From: Xanthostigma xanthostigma | Taxonomy: Eukaryota > Arthropoda > Insecta > Raphidioptera > Raphidiidae | Direction: 5' to 3' | Assembly (NCBI GenBank): GCA_963575645.1 | Contig: OY754464.1 | Location: forward strand, 27,853,501-27,917,500 | DNA length: 64,000 nucleotides | Shown here: positions 32,768 through 44,082 of the stretch, in pieces | How the letters are laid out: every line of letters begins with the position of its first letter | Position numbering within the stretch: the first letter of the stretch is position 1 | Notes under the pieces: model-generated | Told to the model about the DNA's origin: nothing | Seen by the model: the letters and a program-made list of their open reading frames with translations, nothing else | The model's database searches: none | Position numbers and translations under genes: made by a program

Positions 32768-35700
32768 ATGAGCAGTGTAATGAAATCACAGTTATCAACG
32801 CCGCCAGGTTAGTTCTGATTGTAAATATTAGTGTGATTTTTGTGTTAAGTATGGTGTGGTTAATGCCAAATTTTTATGGTTAACTATAAATTACCAGTGT
32901 TTATTGTATAGTGCTAATTTATGCTAGTTTTGATGTGATGCTTGTTATTATTACTAAGTTAAAGCTTCGCAAATTATTTCGTATATTATTAATGCAGGGT
33001 TACCTTGGAGGAAAAGAAGGTTCGAAGAATGCGAGGACGAAAGCAACGAACCAAAAACTAAAATCGCAAAAACATACTATGTTTTGGAAAGCGAAAGCTC
33101 TGTCTGTTCAGACGACGATACTGAAAGTGTTTATAGCATACAAGATAAGGAAACAGGTTAGTTTGAACCTAACAATTGCTGGATTATTTTTGAGCAGGCT
33201 TTTTACTCACAATTTATATAATGCATAGCAGAGCGGGGCAAAGCACCGAACCTAAGTGTTGGAACTTTGAAGCTTCGAGAACTTTCATAAATGCTCGATT
33301 TATTCAAGCGACAAGCACTATTTCTTAGATGTGTCAAAGCATCGAGCACTTACTAAAGTGCTTAAAAAAAAAAATAAGCATTTTAAAATAAATTCTTAAC
33401 TTCTAACATTACATAAGTTATGATATAAATGTTAGACATGAAAGTATTTCTAATTTATAGGAAATTTTGGACGTAAACAAACAAGAAGTTGATCTCTAAC
33501 GTCAAACTAAAATAAGAATTATAAAAGACAAACGAAATGTGTTATTAACTTACTAGTATTGAAAGTGCTTATGCAAGTGCTCTAAGCATTGAGCATCTAT
33601 GTTACAAAGTGCTACGAGCACTCTCAGTAATGTCCAGCTCTTTTTATTCTACACTCATTTAGTTACGATACCATCAAATATTTCTCAGTTTGCGTGTATT
33701 GTTTGATTGGAACTATTTTTAGAAAAAAATATTTCTATTATTATTAACACTTTTTCCACCAAAACAAAGAGTAATATGATTATTTAAATTGAATCATATT
33801 GAGAAAACTGAAATCTGACATTTACTTCACATTGCCCAAACTATCTTTAAGCTAAGTGTCCACTTGAGATAAAATCTCGAGAGAAAATCTCGAGATTGGT
33901 CTCAGGGTGTTGTCCATTTGAGATCACTTGCGGTCTCGAGATAGGTGTGAAAGACTCGACAGTGACTTTAGTCTCGAGACCAAGACAATTCCGTGTCGAC
34001 TTGAGAGTCAACACGCAGTCTGCTGTGTGACTTGATCGCACATAAGTACATGTGTTTATATCAAAATGGATTCGCGTCAGGCCCTAGCATTTTTAATTGC
34101 ATATAAGATTGTGCAAAAACGGAAAATTAAAAAAAAGAAGTGTTGGGTAAGGAAATGGGTGGATCGTCGAATTGACTTGGGAGCCGGTTCAACTCTCGTA
34201 AATGAGTTGAAGTTGGAGGACGCACAGCAATTTAAAAATTTTATTCGGATAAAGATTTATTAATTGAAAAATTTCCTCATCTGTCCATTGTCGTACACTC
34301 ATTTTAATAAATTAATTTAAACACGAAAAAAAATAATATAATTATTTTGAAAATAGTCAAAATACAGATTAAATAAATACACGCTGTTTGAGAGTGCTCT
34401 CAGCTTTTCTGAATTGGTCGGAAGACTGGAGACTAGATCTCGATTACAGAAATGAACATGTCCATTTGCGACACGCGTTGTCTCGGCGACCAGTAACAAC
34501 TTGTCTCCGAGAGTGGTCTCAGGCCCATATACATTTGTGAGTCTAGTCTCGAGACTGCTCTCGAGACTCTTTTGTCTCAAATGGACACTTACCTTTAGAC
34601 TTTAGATATTTTCCATGGTTGCATTCTATTCTATCTCTCAGCAACTCACTTTGTAGAATTTTCTATGTTCAGAATGCTTATTGCAATTTTTTGACGTGAT
34701 AACGTCTTATAAATTGATGAAACACCAGCTGCACGCACGAAAAAGTGTAACGTTCCGCCTGACCCTGTGCGTGCAAGCGAGAGCGCAGTAATGTATTATT
34801 AAATATGATATTCGAACGGAATACGTTATCACGTAAAACTATCGTCCGTAAACCGACTTTACAGACAAGCAATTTTTTTTTGATAAAACTTATGAACTGA
34901 AAATTTTGAAGTCTAGCCTCAGTGCTCTAATTTAGTATTATTACTACTGTCTATATTTTCAATCTAGACGTTGTACGTGATACCACCGACACAGACACTG
35001 ACTGGGTTTCGGGTGAAGAAGACGATGGCAACGATCAGTTCGAGATCGAATTCAGTGTAGCGAGTCTAAGTGACAATGGTCAAAATCCTTTCATCACCGA
35101 TGAAGGATCATATTCTTCAAGTCCAGACGTGAGTTTTTATCTTCAACAATCTAAATATTAAAAAAAAATGTTGGCTTCTCATTAATAACTTTTGAATGGT
35201 TTTAATGTATGGGAATTATTGAATTGAAATGTTTACTTGAATGGGTGTTAGAATATGTTCCCGAAATTTTAACCATTCAAAAGTTTTTAAAATATATTTT
35301 GTCTTTTGAAAAAAAAAGAAAAATAACTGAAAAAAATGCAAAAAAAATTTAAAAAAATGAAATAAAAAAGAAAACGAGTGTACATGCTATAGACGCTTCA
35401 ACTATCGCGCCTAGAAAAAAAAAAAATGCAGAAAATACAAAAAAAAGTATCTATTATAAAAAAAAATTCTTTAAAGAGAAAAAATAACATTACCTATATA
35501 AAACTTACAAAAAAATGATAACGAAACTGACAATCGAAAAAAATGCAAAAAAAAGAAAAAAAAGCGGCCGAAATCACTCTTTGTTTAATTAGTTGTTAAT
35601 TATTGTTACGATTCTAGTTTGTACGTGTTTATAAAACAGGGTTGGCTTGGACATGTTGAGATGTGCTTTTGTTTTTGTTTTTTAACTAAACTAATTAATA

Positions 35701-38700
35701 TGGATTGTAACCAAATGGCATCTTTTTCTAATGTACGAATTTTTATTCAAAATATCATAAAAAATAGTGTTATGTTAAAATTCATGCAAGTTGGACTACT
35801 TTGATATCTTATTTTTCTCGGATGTAACTTTGTATGTTTTCGCAACTTTTGTAGTAAAAAGTCCAATCTTCAGAGTAGATCCAAAATAGTACTAAATATA
35901 ATTAACGACATTCATAATCAAAGCTTTCGCTACTTGTTTCCAATTAAAGAATTAATGATAACTGACATTATATACCTAAAGATAAATCATCATTTCTGAT
36001 AACTTACCCCGTTTTGTACAAAATTTAACAAATATTAGTTATTGTCTATGCGCAAATAAAAATTCGAATTAGAAGAATCGTGTGCACTGTTTGCAATTTT
36101 AAGGAATGGGATTTTGTAATAAATCAATCAGGTTTTGTTTCAGTTATAAAAAAAAGTTGAAATGGAAATAGTTAATGGTCTATCAGTGTTTTTTTTTTAA
36201 ACTTACGTATCTGCAATAATTCCTGATTTTTGTACCTATTTAATTTTAATTTCGTAATGTAACTAATTACTAAAAGATTTTTCCATAGTTTTTAGCACTT
36301 TAAGTATGTGACCTTGAGATCAGAGTTGTTTGCCTTGAACGACCGTTGCAGTTGGTGAATTGATTCATGTGTCTTTTGTTCAAAATTTGTATTTAAAATT
36401 CCAAACGTAAACTTCACCACACAGGCTACCATACCCCAAAACTCAAAAGTTTTTTAACCATATTTATGCCATATTTTATTACCTACCCAATAGTTTGCAG
36501 TATTGAGACTCAGTGTTGCAATGTTGTTTTTACTTGTTTAAATTTGATTCATATTCACGAAAAGTGCGAACTCTTAAAACAAATGTTAAAAAATAAATGT
36601 TTTAGTTACAAAATTATTATTCTTCTAATTGTGTTATGTCAAAACACTGATTTAAACTAAAATGTAACAAAAATTTTAAAAAAAGGTATACCTATAGAAA
36701 CTGGCATGCTCAATATATTTCTTCGAAGACTAATTTCAATTTGCGTGAATTCAGATCCTACTTATTCAGTTAAAAGAAACTTACAAAATACAACTAATTC
36801 TCAATTAAATTATGTGCCAGAACTTAGAAGATTTAATACCTGGGGAAAGTACTTTGAACTTTGCAAATGTAGATATAGCTCGGAAATTGTAGACGGTGAC
36901 TAATACTTTAGTTTCACAATGCAATATAAGCTGCACAGTTTTTATGCTTACCTACAAATAAAGGGTTTTCCAATAAGAGGTGTTATTTTGATATTCAAAG
37001 GAAAATGCCATTTTTTGAGATAAATGATCGAATGTTTATTTCGTTATAAAGAGGAAGGTATGCCGTTAATAATGGAAAATAACATCAGCCAAATGACCAT
37101 ACGACCACGCCTACAGGACCATATCCTTTTCATGAAATTTTCCATAACCAAATCGCAAAGTGGCTGCCCTATGTCTTCGATAGCCTCACGAATTCCATCT
37201 TTGAGGTCTTGAATCGATGCTGGGCTGTTGGCGTAGACCTTCTCTTTCACGTGGCCCCAAAGGAAGAAGTCGCAAGGTGTTAAATCACAAGATCTCGGTG
37301 GCCAATTGTGATCACCTCTTCGAGAGATAACACGGTCCGGAAACTTTTCCCGTAAAAGATCAATGCTTTCGTTGCTTGTGTGGCACGTAGCGTCGTCTTG
37401 TTGAAATTAAACGTTGTCCAGATCAATACCATCCAATTCCGGCCATAAAAAATCATTAATCATCTCTCGATAGCGCAATTCATTCACCTGGGTTTTCTTC
37501 AACACTTTCGGCTACAGCAGCAATATTCTCGGCTGTTCTTGAGCGACGTGCACGGGTTTTATTCTTCACATCACTAGCTTGTTCCAACAGCTCAAATTTT
37601 TCCACCAACAAGGTGATTCACGACGACCCAAAAATGTTCGAGTTTTACGAACCGTTTCTACCAAATTTTGATCATTTTTATAATGAATTTTAATAATTTC
37701 AATGCGTTGTTGAAGCGTGTATCGTTCTATTTTTATTAAAGGCGTAGTTTCTACTTGTCAAATGTCAAAAAATGACAACTCCAAAAGTGACATCTACCGA
37801 AATAGCGGGCTATTCAAAATAACACCTCTTATTGGAAAACCCTTTATTTTAAGAATTCGTATGCTTGATATAGGTTTAATGCTTTGCCGCTACATTTAAC
37901 TTACCTATTTAATGAAAAGCGTAAATTCAGTTAACAGGATTTAATTTCGACAACGTATAAAATGTTGCGTTGTAGAAAGCATTGTCTGAAAAACATTTAA
38001 TAAAGACACATCTTTTAACCAAATTATCAATTTGTTACGTAGGTAATAATGTACCTATATATTTTTTAACGTTTGCTCAGCCATAACTTCTCGAGAAACT
38101 AACCAATTCGAAAAAATTCGACACCATTTTGCTCAGTTCAGCTGTTTTTAATTATTTTAAAAAGTAAAAAACAAAAAACTTTAAAAAATTGAACCGCATT
38201 CAAAAAAGACCACTAAAAATAGTAAAATAATTAAGTTACTATATAGGGTTACCAGATGGTCTGAATGAAAAAACGGGGCATTTTACACCCCCCAAACCCC
38301 CCCCCCCCCTTTTGATAATTGAAGAATGAAAAAATATTTTTGAAATTTCTGAAATCTAAAAAAATTTGTTGTAAAAAAATTATTTTTTTTTATTCCTATC
38401 TATCAGTTCCCAATTTTTACACTTCTATCTCAGTACCAAGCAACTGTCAGGAACGAAAAATCCTCCGACCCTAATAATAACTTTAAAAAACCCTTCATCA
38501 GACAAAAATTGATGAAACTTTCATCAATTTTTGTCTGAAGAAGGGTTTTTTAAACACAGCACACTTCAGATGTTTCATTGAAACATCTGAAGTGTGCTGT
38601 GTGTATCAATCCACAATCGATATCTATCGAAATCGTGTAATTTAATATGAGACGAACACGATTTTGAATAATTTGAGGATAAATAAACCAAATCGGGAGT

Positions 38701-41700
38701 CGATCATTGCCGCATCACGGGCGTTCAAAGACAGCAGGGTGTGTCTCAGGTTCGAAATCATAAGCCATAAGGTTTGAAAGGAAAAAAAATGTTTCTATTT
38801 CCTGAAGTAGGTACAAACCGGGACATTTGCATAGATTTTGAAAAAATTCCGGGACACCGGGACAGGAGGGCGAAAACGGGACATGTCCCGGGAAACCGGG
38901 ACGTCTGGCAACCCTATACTATATAAAGCGTTATCTACCTAGTAATTAAATTGGCGCCGACCTCAACACTTTTATTTTACGCTTTCTAGTGGTCTTTTTT
39001 GAAAGATATTAAATTTTTTTTAAGTTTTTTTTTTATTTATTTATGTGAGTACAGCTAATGTTATGCATGGCAGTGAGTTTCACAACAATATTAGACTGCT
39101 CCTATAGTTGTGTTCATTTTATATTACTCGATTAAGGGTTTCGGGCTTGGGAAATATTTATTGCTCAAAACCAGTTTTGCTCATTGATTTCGGACATTGT
39201 CCGACTTCGAGTCCTGCTATTGAACGTAACATATATGATAGAAATTCAAAACTCTAAAGGGAGTCGGCTGAAAAGCAATCATCGGAGAGGCATCGTTGTG
39301 AAATCTTTAAACATTAGTAATCATTGCTTTTCCAAACTGAACATGAAACCCTTATTATTATTTATTACTGTAGATTATAGAAATAAAGTATTATTGTTTA
39401 CTAATAAATAAGCGTTTCATATTTATCACTGATTATGAAATGGGATAAGGTAGCTTGTTTACTGTCACAACATTTAATGTTTTTGAACGTGTTTAAACTT
39501 GTATCTAGTCGAGACCCGTCATAAAACGTTAAAATGGTATGAATCAGTGCCTGTATTTGCGCTAAGGTCCCCGTCCATAGGCGTGCTGAGGTCACACAGA
39601 AAATTTAAATGTCCGTTTTATATAAAATATTCGTGCAAGTTCAAACCAGTTGCACTGTTTGTCTATTAACTATTTGCATCTCAATGGAACCAGTCATACG
39701 CGCAAACCAGCGACTCTCAAACATTTGACCCTTTAATTATTGTGATACATCTAGTCGTCATTACTAATTGTAGGTTCGTTCTAAGCAGCCAGCAAACGGT
39801 TTCAAAACCGTAACCCGCATGCGCAGTAGCTAAAACGTGTTCTGAAGCCGCTACTAACAGCTTTGTTTTACCTATTACGCATACGGTTTCGTTACCGTTT
39901 GCTGACTGCTCGCAACGAACTTTGTGTATAGAATTGCCAGGTATCTGGATTTAGCCGAACATGTTTAACTTTTTAACAGTATATGACAGCGACGTTCAAA
40001 TAACGTCCGGTTTTTATATATTTTCATTTTAAATATCAGGCTTTTTGAATTGTTGCAATTTAATCGTTCAGATTGGCCTAGACATAACAAAAATTAGTCG
40101 ATAATTTTTCTTATGGACGAAAAATTTTAGATTCAATTCAAAATTTGGATAGATATATTTAATTTAACTTCCAGTTCTACTGGAAATATAATCACTAATC
40201 AGCTTTGCGATTGAATAACTACTGTTTCATTTTAAATTGAAAAATAATATCCTCCCATTAATTTAGGTTTTGATGTCCGCCGCGTAAGAACTGCTGTCAT
40301 GGGTAACGATAAAACTGCAAGTTGCAACAAGCACTGAACCAATAATGAGTTTTAATGTTTGTTGATTTCATTTGGTGCAACAAACGAGTTGAAACTCGAT
40401 TGTTGTCGTTTTGTCATATGACACGTCGTTCAATGAAATTATGGAAAGTGGGTAGAATTCATAAATTGCTGTCAGTTCGAACGACATTTTTTTTATATTT
40501 AAACAATTCGCATAGCAGTTGCGCTGTTCAGTTGTTTTCTTCCTGCCCTTGTGCAATCTGAATACGAAGATTGAGCAACATTTTTCGGCATTATCGATAA
40601 ATATTTTGAAAAACAGTTTTTGTAGGTTTGTAGTAGTCACAATAATTTTACGGTTTTAGAATAATTTGTATGACTTTATGTTAATTCTTTTATTATTGTT
40701 ATTATTATTTAAAACAAAGTAATAATTTACGCAATACAATTTTTACAATAGAAATATTGTAGAAACATGTAGGTAGATAAAATGATAGTGTATTTTTGTT
40801 TGCTTTATTTATCTCTTTATGTTCAGTTTTGTTGTTTAGAATATTTTTTAAGTTTATAATTTTAGAATAATTATCACGCCAAGAAATCACAAGAAAGTGC
40901 ATCGTTGTATTAAAAAAAAATTTTGCTTTTCAAAAGTTTAAATCACTTTTAACAGTTACTAACAATTGGTATTTAAGTTAAAAAAAGCACATCGATCACA
41001 AATATTGTTTCGAAACTTGTATTCGCTATGTGCAGCTGCTTGTAAGAGAGACGCTGAGCGACGGTGCGCGCTTAGCGGCGAAAGCTGGCATTTTTACGGC
41101 AGATGTACTGATATAAAATCAAAGAGCAAATGACAATTCGTAATTGCTGCATTATTAATTGTAATAATACATAAAAAATAGTGACGTTAGCTATAAATAT
41201 TAAACTATTTGATCACAGTTTTTATAAACTTTAACTTTTTGCTGGTTAACGGTGCTAGATGTCGCGACTTTGATGCTTCACATTAATTTTAATTCACTTT
41301 TTACTAGTTGTCCCATTTGACATAATGTAATAAACGTGGCAGTGAGTTCGCCGGTCAATGGCGCTAGATGTCGCGACTTGATGTTGCACATAGCGAATAT
41401 TAATTATTTCGTTTACTTATTTTCAGTTACTTAGTAATTACATTTGTGATCGGTGGTGTTTTGGCGGGAAAGACATCTTGGTTTTGATTTGTCGCAGAAT
41501 ATATTAGCATGTCGAATTTTTGTGGTTTCGTCAAACGTAATAAAATACACATAGATCTATTAATCATTTGTTTTAACTATTATTAATGGTTCATCAACTA
41601 ATTGGGTGTAAAACCAATTAAGTTAACGGGAACTGTTAACTACCATCATCCATCTGACCAATAACAATGTTTTTATGGAACAGTTGAAGTAGTAGCGTGC

Positions 41701-44082
41701 ATTTGTTTTTGTTTGTCGACTTTTTATGTGTGTTGGCTATTTTGCTATTTAAACACTGCCTCCGGTAGGATGTGGGTGGCGCAGGTCTTGTGTTGGCCGA
41801 CTTGTGTGCGACGGCCGCCGATGCGGACACGAGCACGTGCGACGAGCTGGCCATGTGGGCCGAAGACACAGACGTAGACCTGATGGGCGGCGAAGACGTA
41901 TGGGGCGACAACGAAGACATAATATGCCGGCGCGTCGTTCTCACCTGCATGATGTGCAAAGAATCGAAGCCCGATCCCATGCTGCCGTACTGTGAAAAGT
42001 GCTATCAGGTGTGTATTTTGTTTTAATAAAGAAAAAAGACGAATTATCTAAATACTTGGTTATCTGACGCGTCGAATAGTAAATTTTCTAGATAAAAAGA
42101 TAGGCTAGTTTTTGTTATCTGAATAAAAATAGTACAAATTAAATTTCGCGTAATTTTTCACCAGGTCTGTTTTTATTGGTATTGAGATTTTGAAAATTAT
42201 CTTTCCAGAAAAAAGTAGTAATACGAAAACTGGAAAATATACAGATATAAGCTATTATATTAAGTGAATTCAATTATTTTGATATTTGCTTGGATACATC
42301 TAATTGTCAGATAAAAGAACAGTGTTTAACGCGCAAAATTACAGTGAATTTTTTGTTCACATGTAGCTTCGCAAGAGTTTGTTTCCACCGCGTCCACGGC
42401 GAACGCGATCCAGAAAGGGGGACTCAATTTCGACAAACAATATTCCTACGATGAGTTCATCGTCGACCGTGTCATCGACAGTTATATCGCTGTCCCAGGA
42501 TTCCGGTGTAGGTGGTAGCCAGGAACTCAGATCAGATTCGGATCAGAAGCTGCAGTTTGACATTGGTCTGGCGTTGAATCAGATTGGCGCAACATCTGCC
42601 AACAACTTAAATACACCAAAACTGGACATTGACTTGGGTTTGGATAAGATTATCATTCCATCAGGAAGCAATGAGAAGGAAGCGAGTAATTCGACCTTGT
42701 CGACTATTAATTTGGAGCTGGACAAAATCATCGTTCCGCCAGCTTTGATGGGTAGTGCTGTTAAAGACAATGTACAGGTAACAAAAAATTTCAGTGTATC
42801 AGTCAGAATTGATCTTAAAAATACACATAGAGCCCTCGCCGTTAATTTCAAAAAAATCACTTTTCATTAAGCTCGAAAATTTAAGAAATTAAAAAACAGC
42901 AGATCCTTTATATGTACCGCTTTCATTTATATATAGAATTGTAGTTTTTTCAGTTCTAATTAGTGTGAACTTTTTTCATTTATACTCGTCTAAACGATAT
43001 CTTAGAAATCCACACGTAGAAGCACGTTTCTTAGAAAGATATTTTCAATAAGAACATAACACTATAATTTTGGAATATTCTGTCGACATAGTTTAGAATG
43101 ATAGCGTTTTTCCTCATATATTGTATACAGGGTGTCGCAAAGAACTCCATTTACACGAAATACAATTTTATAATTCACATAAGGTTCGTCCAAGCAGCCA
43201 GCAAACGGTACCGAAACCGTCACCCGCATGCGCAGTAGCTAAAACGTGTTCTAAAATCGCCACTAACAGCTTCCTTTTACCTACTGCGCATGCGGGTGGC
43301 GGTTTCGGTGCCGTTTGCTGGCTGCTTGGAACGAACTTATAAGAAACTAGGAGTGAAGAAGACTGCTGATGTGTTGTTTGTTACATTATACCAAACAAGT
43401 CGATCGCTGTCCCACTTCAAATAGCTTAAAAAAAAGTAAAATTTTTAACAAAATTCTCTTCAAAAAGTCGTTTGAAACATGCTTTAAAATTCCTACTCTT
43501 TTATTAAAGACAACGAAAACGTATAAAACAAAATTTGTTAATGAGAATAGCTGAGCGTGTAGCGACACCATTGTTTATATGGCGCTTCCGTTGCTTCTCT
43601 TATTAAAAAATATTAAATGGAAACATAATTTGGTGCTAAACTCGATTAACCGTGGGCCATGGAAATTATCCAACGCACGCCAGTTAACTAAATAGTTTGT
43701 TACATACGGACGAGTTTGAGTTGATAAACCGTACGTATTTCGTATGCATGGCGCTCTGTACGACACTCGTATCCCAAACATCGGTAACTGATTGTGTTTT
43801 TTTTTTCAACAGGTGAGTAAAGAGAGGTTGCCGTGGAGTGAAGACTCGAATAAGAGGAATGTGGTAGGGAAAAATATAACGTCCCTGTTGAGCGGTGCAC
43901 AGAGTCCGGACGACATGTGCATCGTTTGCACGCTGAAGCCTAAGAACGGCATCTTCGTGCATGGTAGTATTGGTCACATATGTTGTTGTTACGAATGTGC
44001 GCGAAAGGTGTGGGCGCGGACAAAACGGTGTCCGGCCTGCAACTGTAAAGTAAAGAACATACTCAAGGGCTTTCAGCTCTAG
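32768..44082 (+). CDS. Mdm2: MDM2/MDMX-family E3 ubiquitin ligase homologue (six exons)
   Basis: Exons are 32768-32807, 32998-33156, 34968-35128, 41769-42008, 42367-42777 and 43813-44082. Phases agree at every junction, giving 426 residues. The RING (373-413) is CIVC...H...H...CYEC...CPAC with exactly the ligand spacing of human MDM2: C-x2-C-x10-H-x4-H-x3-C-x2-C-x10-C-x2-C. It also has KPKNGIFVHG and a short tail ending ILKGFQL. The RanBP2-type finger is CMMC...CEKC (180-198). Exon 3 has an acidic stretch with DQFEIEFSVASL, very like the human acidic-domain segment. Residues 13-23 hold a basic PWRKRR stretch that could be a nuclear signal. The p53-binding SWIB domain expected at the N-terminus is not present in this model. 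MDM2 is missing from Drosophila, so its presence in an insect is notable. Intron 3 is 6.6 kb and full of transposons. Confidence 0.92.
33229..33641. mobile_element. Possible hAT-like element, MDM2 intron 2
   Basis: A left end agagcggggca and a right end agctct (complement agagctggaca) enclose many short repeats of gtgctcgaagcac type. No target duplication could be read, so the boundaries are approximate. Confidence 0.4.
33853..34591. mobile_element. PIF/Harbinger element C with truncated transposase, MDM2 intron 2
   Basis: Inverted ends start taagtgtccacttgagat (left) and, complemented, taagtgtccatttgagac (right), followed by repeated tctcgaga blocks on both sides. The flanking duplication is not clear. 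It encodes only a short N-terminal transposase fragment at 34066-34263. Confidence 0.8.
34066..34263 (+). pseudogene. PIF/Harbinger transposase N-terminal fragment (element C)
   Basis: The 65-residue frame starts MDSRQALAFL, has a lysine-rich patch, and then the family block KKCWVRKWVDRRIDLGAGST and ELKLEDAQQFKNFIRI. It stops where the next conserved helix would start. No DDE residues are present. Confidence 0.8.
35280..35560 (+). repeat. A-rich low-complexity tract in MDM2 intron 3
   Basis: Nearly 280 bases of A-runs broken by atg, atgc and gaaa words, on the plus strand only. There is no simple period. A compositionally similar tract lies at about 52370-52560. Confidence 0.7.
36961..37844. 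mobile_element. Tc1/mariner element with TA target duplication
   Basis: Perfect terminal repeats of about 31 bases (aagggttttccaataagagg continuing to tgttattttga) are flanked by TA on both sides (36959-36960 and 37845-37846). The 884-bp copy is inserted in MDM2 intron 3 and carries a deleted minus-strand transposase. Confidence 0.92.
37050..37735 (-). pseudogene. Mariner transposase pseudogene, internally deleted
   Basis: Minus-strand frames show the N-terminal QRIEIIKIHYKN and LVETVRKTR of the DNA-binding region, then, after a gap, LRYREMINDFLWPEL. These are followed by QQDDATCHTSNESIDLLREK, RSCDLTPCDFFLWG and VKEKVYANSPASIQDLKDGI. The central part of the protein is missing, frames shift and a stop interrupts one block. 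The copy is inactive. Confidence 0.88.
38245..38916. mobile_element. hAT-like element with 8-bp TSD and inner hairpins
   Basis: Ends agggttaccagatgg and, complemented, agggttgccagacg are inverted; tactatat flanks both sides (38237-38244 and 38917-38924). The left boundary may shift by one base. Two adjacent hairpins lie inside (38482-38553 and 38554-38602). Confidence 0.75.
38482..38602. repeat. Two adjacent near-perfect hairpins
   Basis: The first (38482-38553) has about 35-base arms around a one-base loop with one visible mismatch. The second (38554-38602) has 23-base perfect arms (acacagcacacttcagatg and so on) around a 3-base loop. They are contiguous. Confidence 0.9.
39774..39920. mobile_element. 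Palindromic MITE family N, copy 1
   Basis: The inverted ends are ggttcgtt...aagcagccagcaaacgg and its complement. The arms hold cccgcatgcgcagtagc. Two further copies lie at 43183-43337 and 49239-49396. This copy is in MDM2 intron 3. Confidence 0.85.
40993..41452. mobile_element. Inverted-repeat MITE, MDM2 intron 3
   Basis: The ends cgatcacaaat and atttgtgatcg are inverted, and ttcgctatgtgc at left is matched by gcacatagcgaat at right. The motif gctagatgtcgcgactt occurs twice in direct orientation inside. Confidence 0.6.
43183..43337. mobile_element. Palindromic MITE family N, copy 2
   Basis: This is the best-preserved copy: the ggttcgtccaagcagccagc end is almost exactly complementary to its right end. 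Both arms carry a cgcatgcgc or gcgcatgcg motif. It lies in MDM2 intron 5. Confidence 0.9.
43557..43645 (+). repeat. Dispersed short repeat, copy 3
   Basis: Shares gtttatatggcgcttcc-type and ttgcttctct words with copy 2, and gaaacataatttggtgcta with the 3' part of copy 1. The middle of the repeat is missing. It lies in MDM2 intron 5. Confidence 0.45.

Noticed and set aside
34691-34845. Inverted acgtgataacg / cgttatcacgt words suggesting another MITE
   Set aside because: Matching is limited to about 12 bases and no flanking duplication or wider arm was seen.
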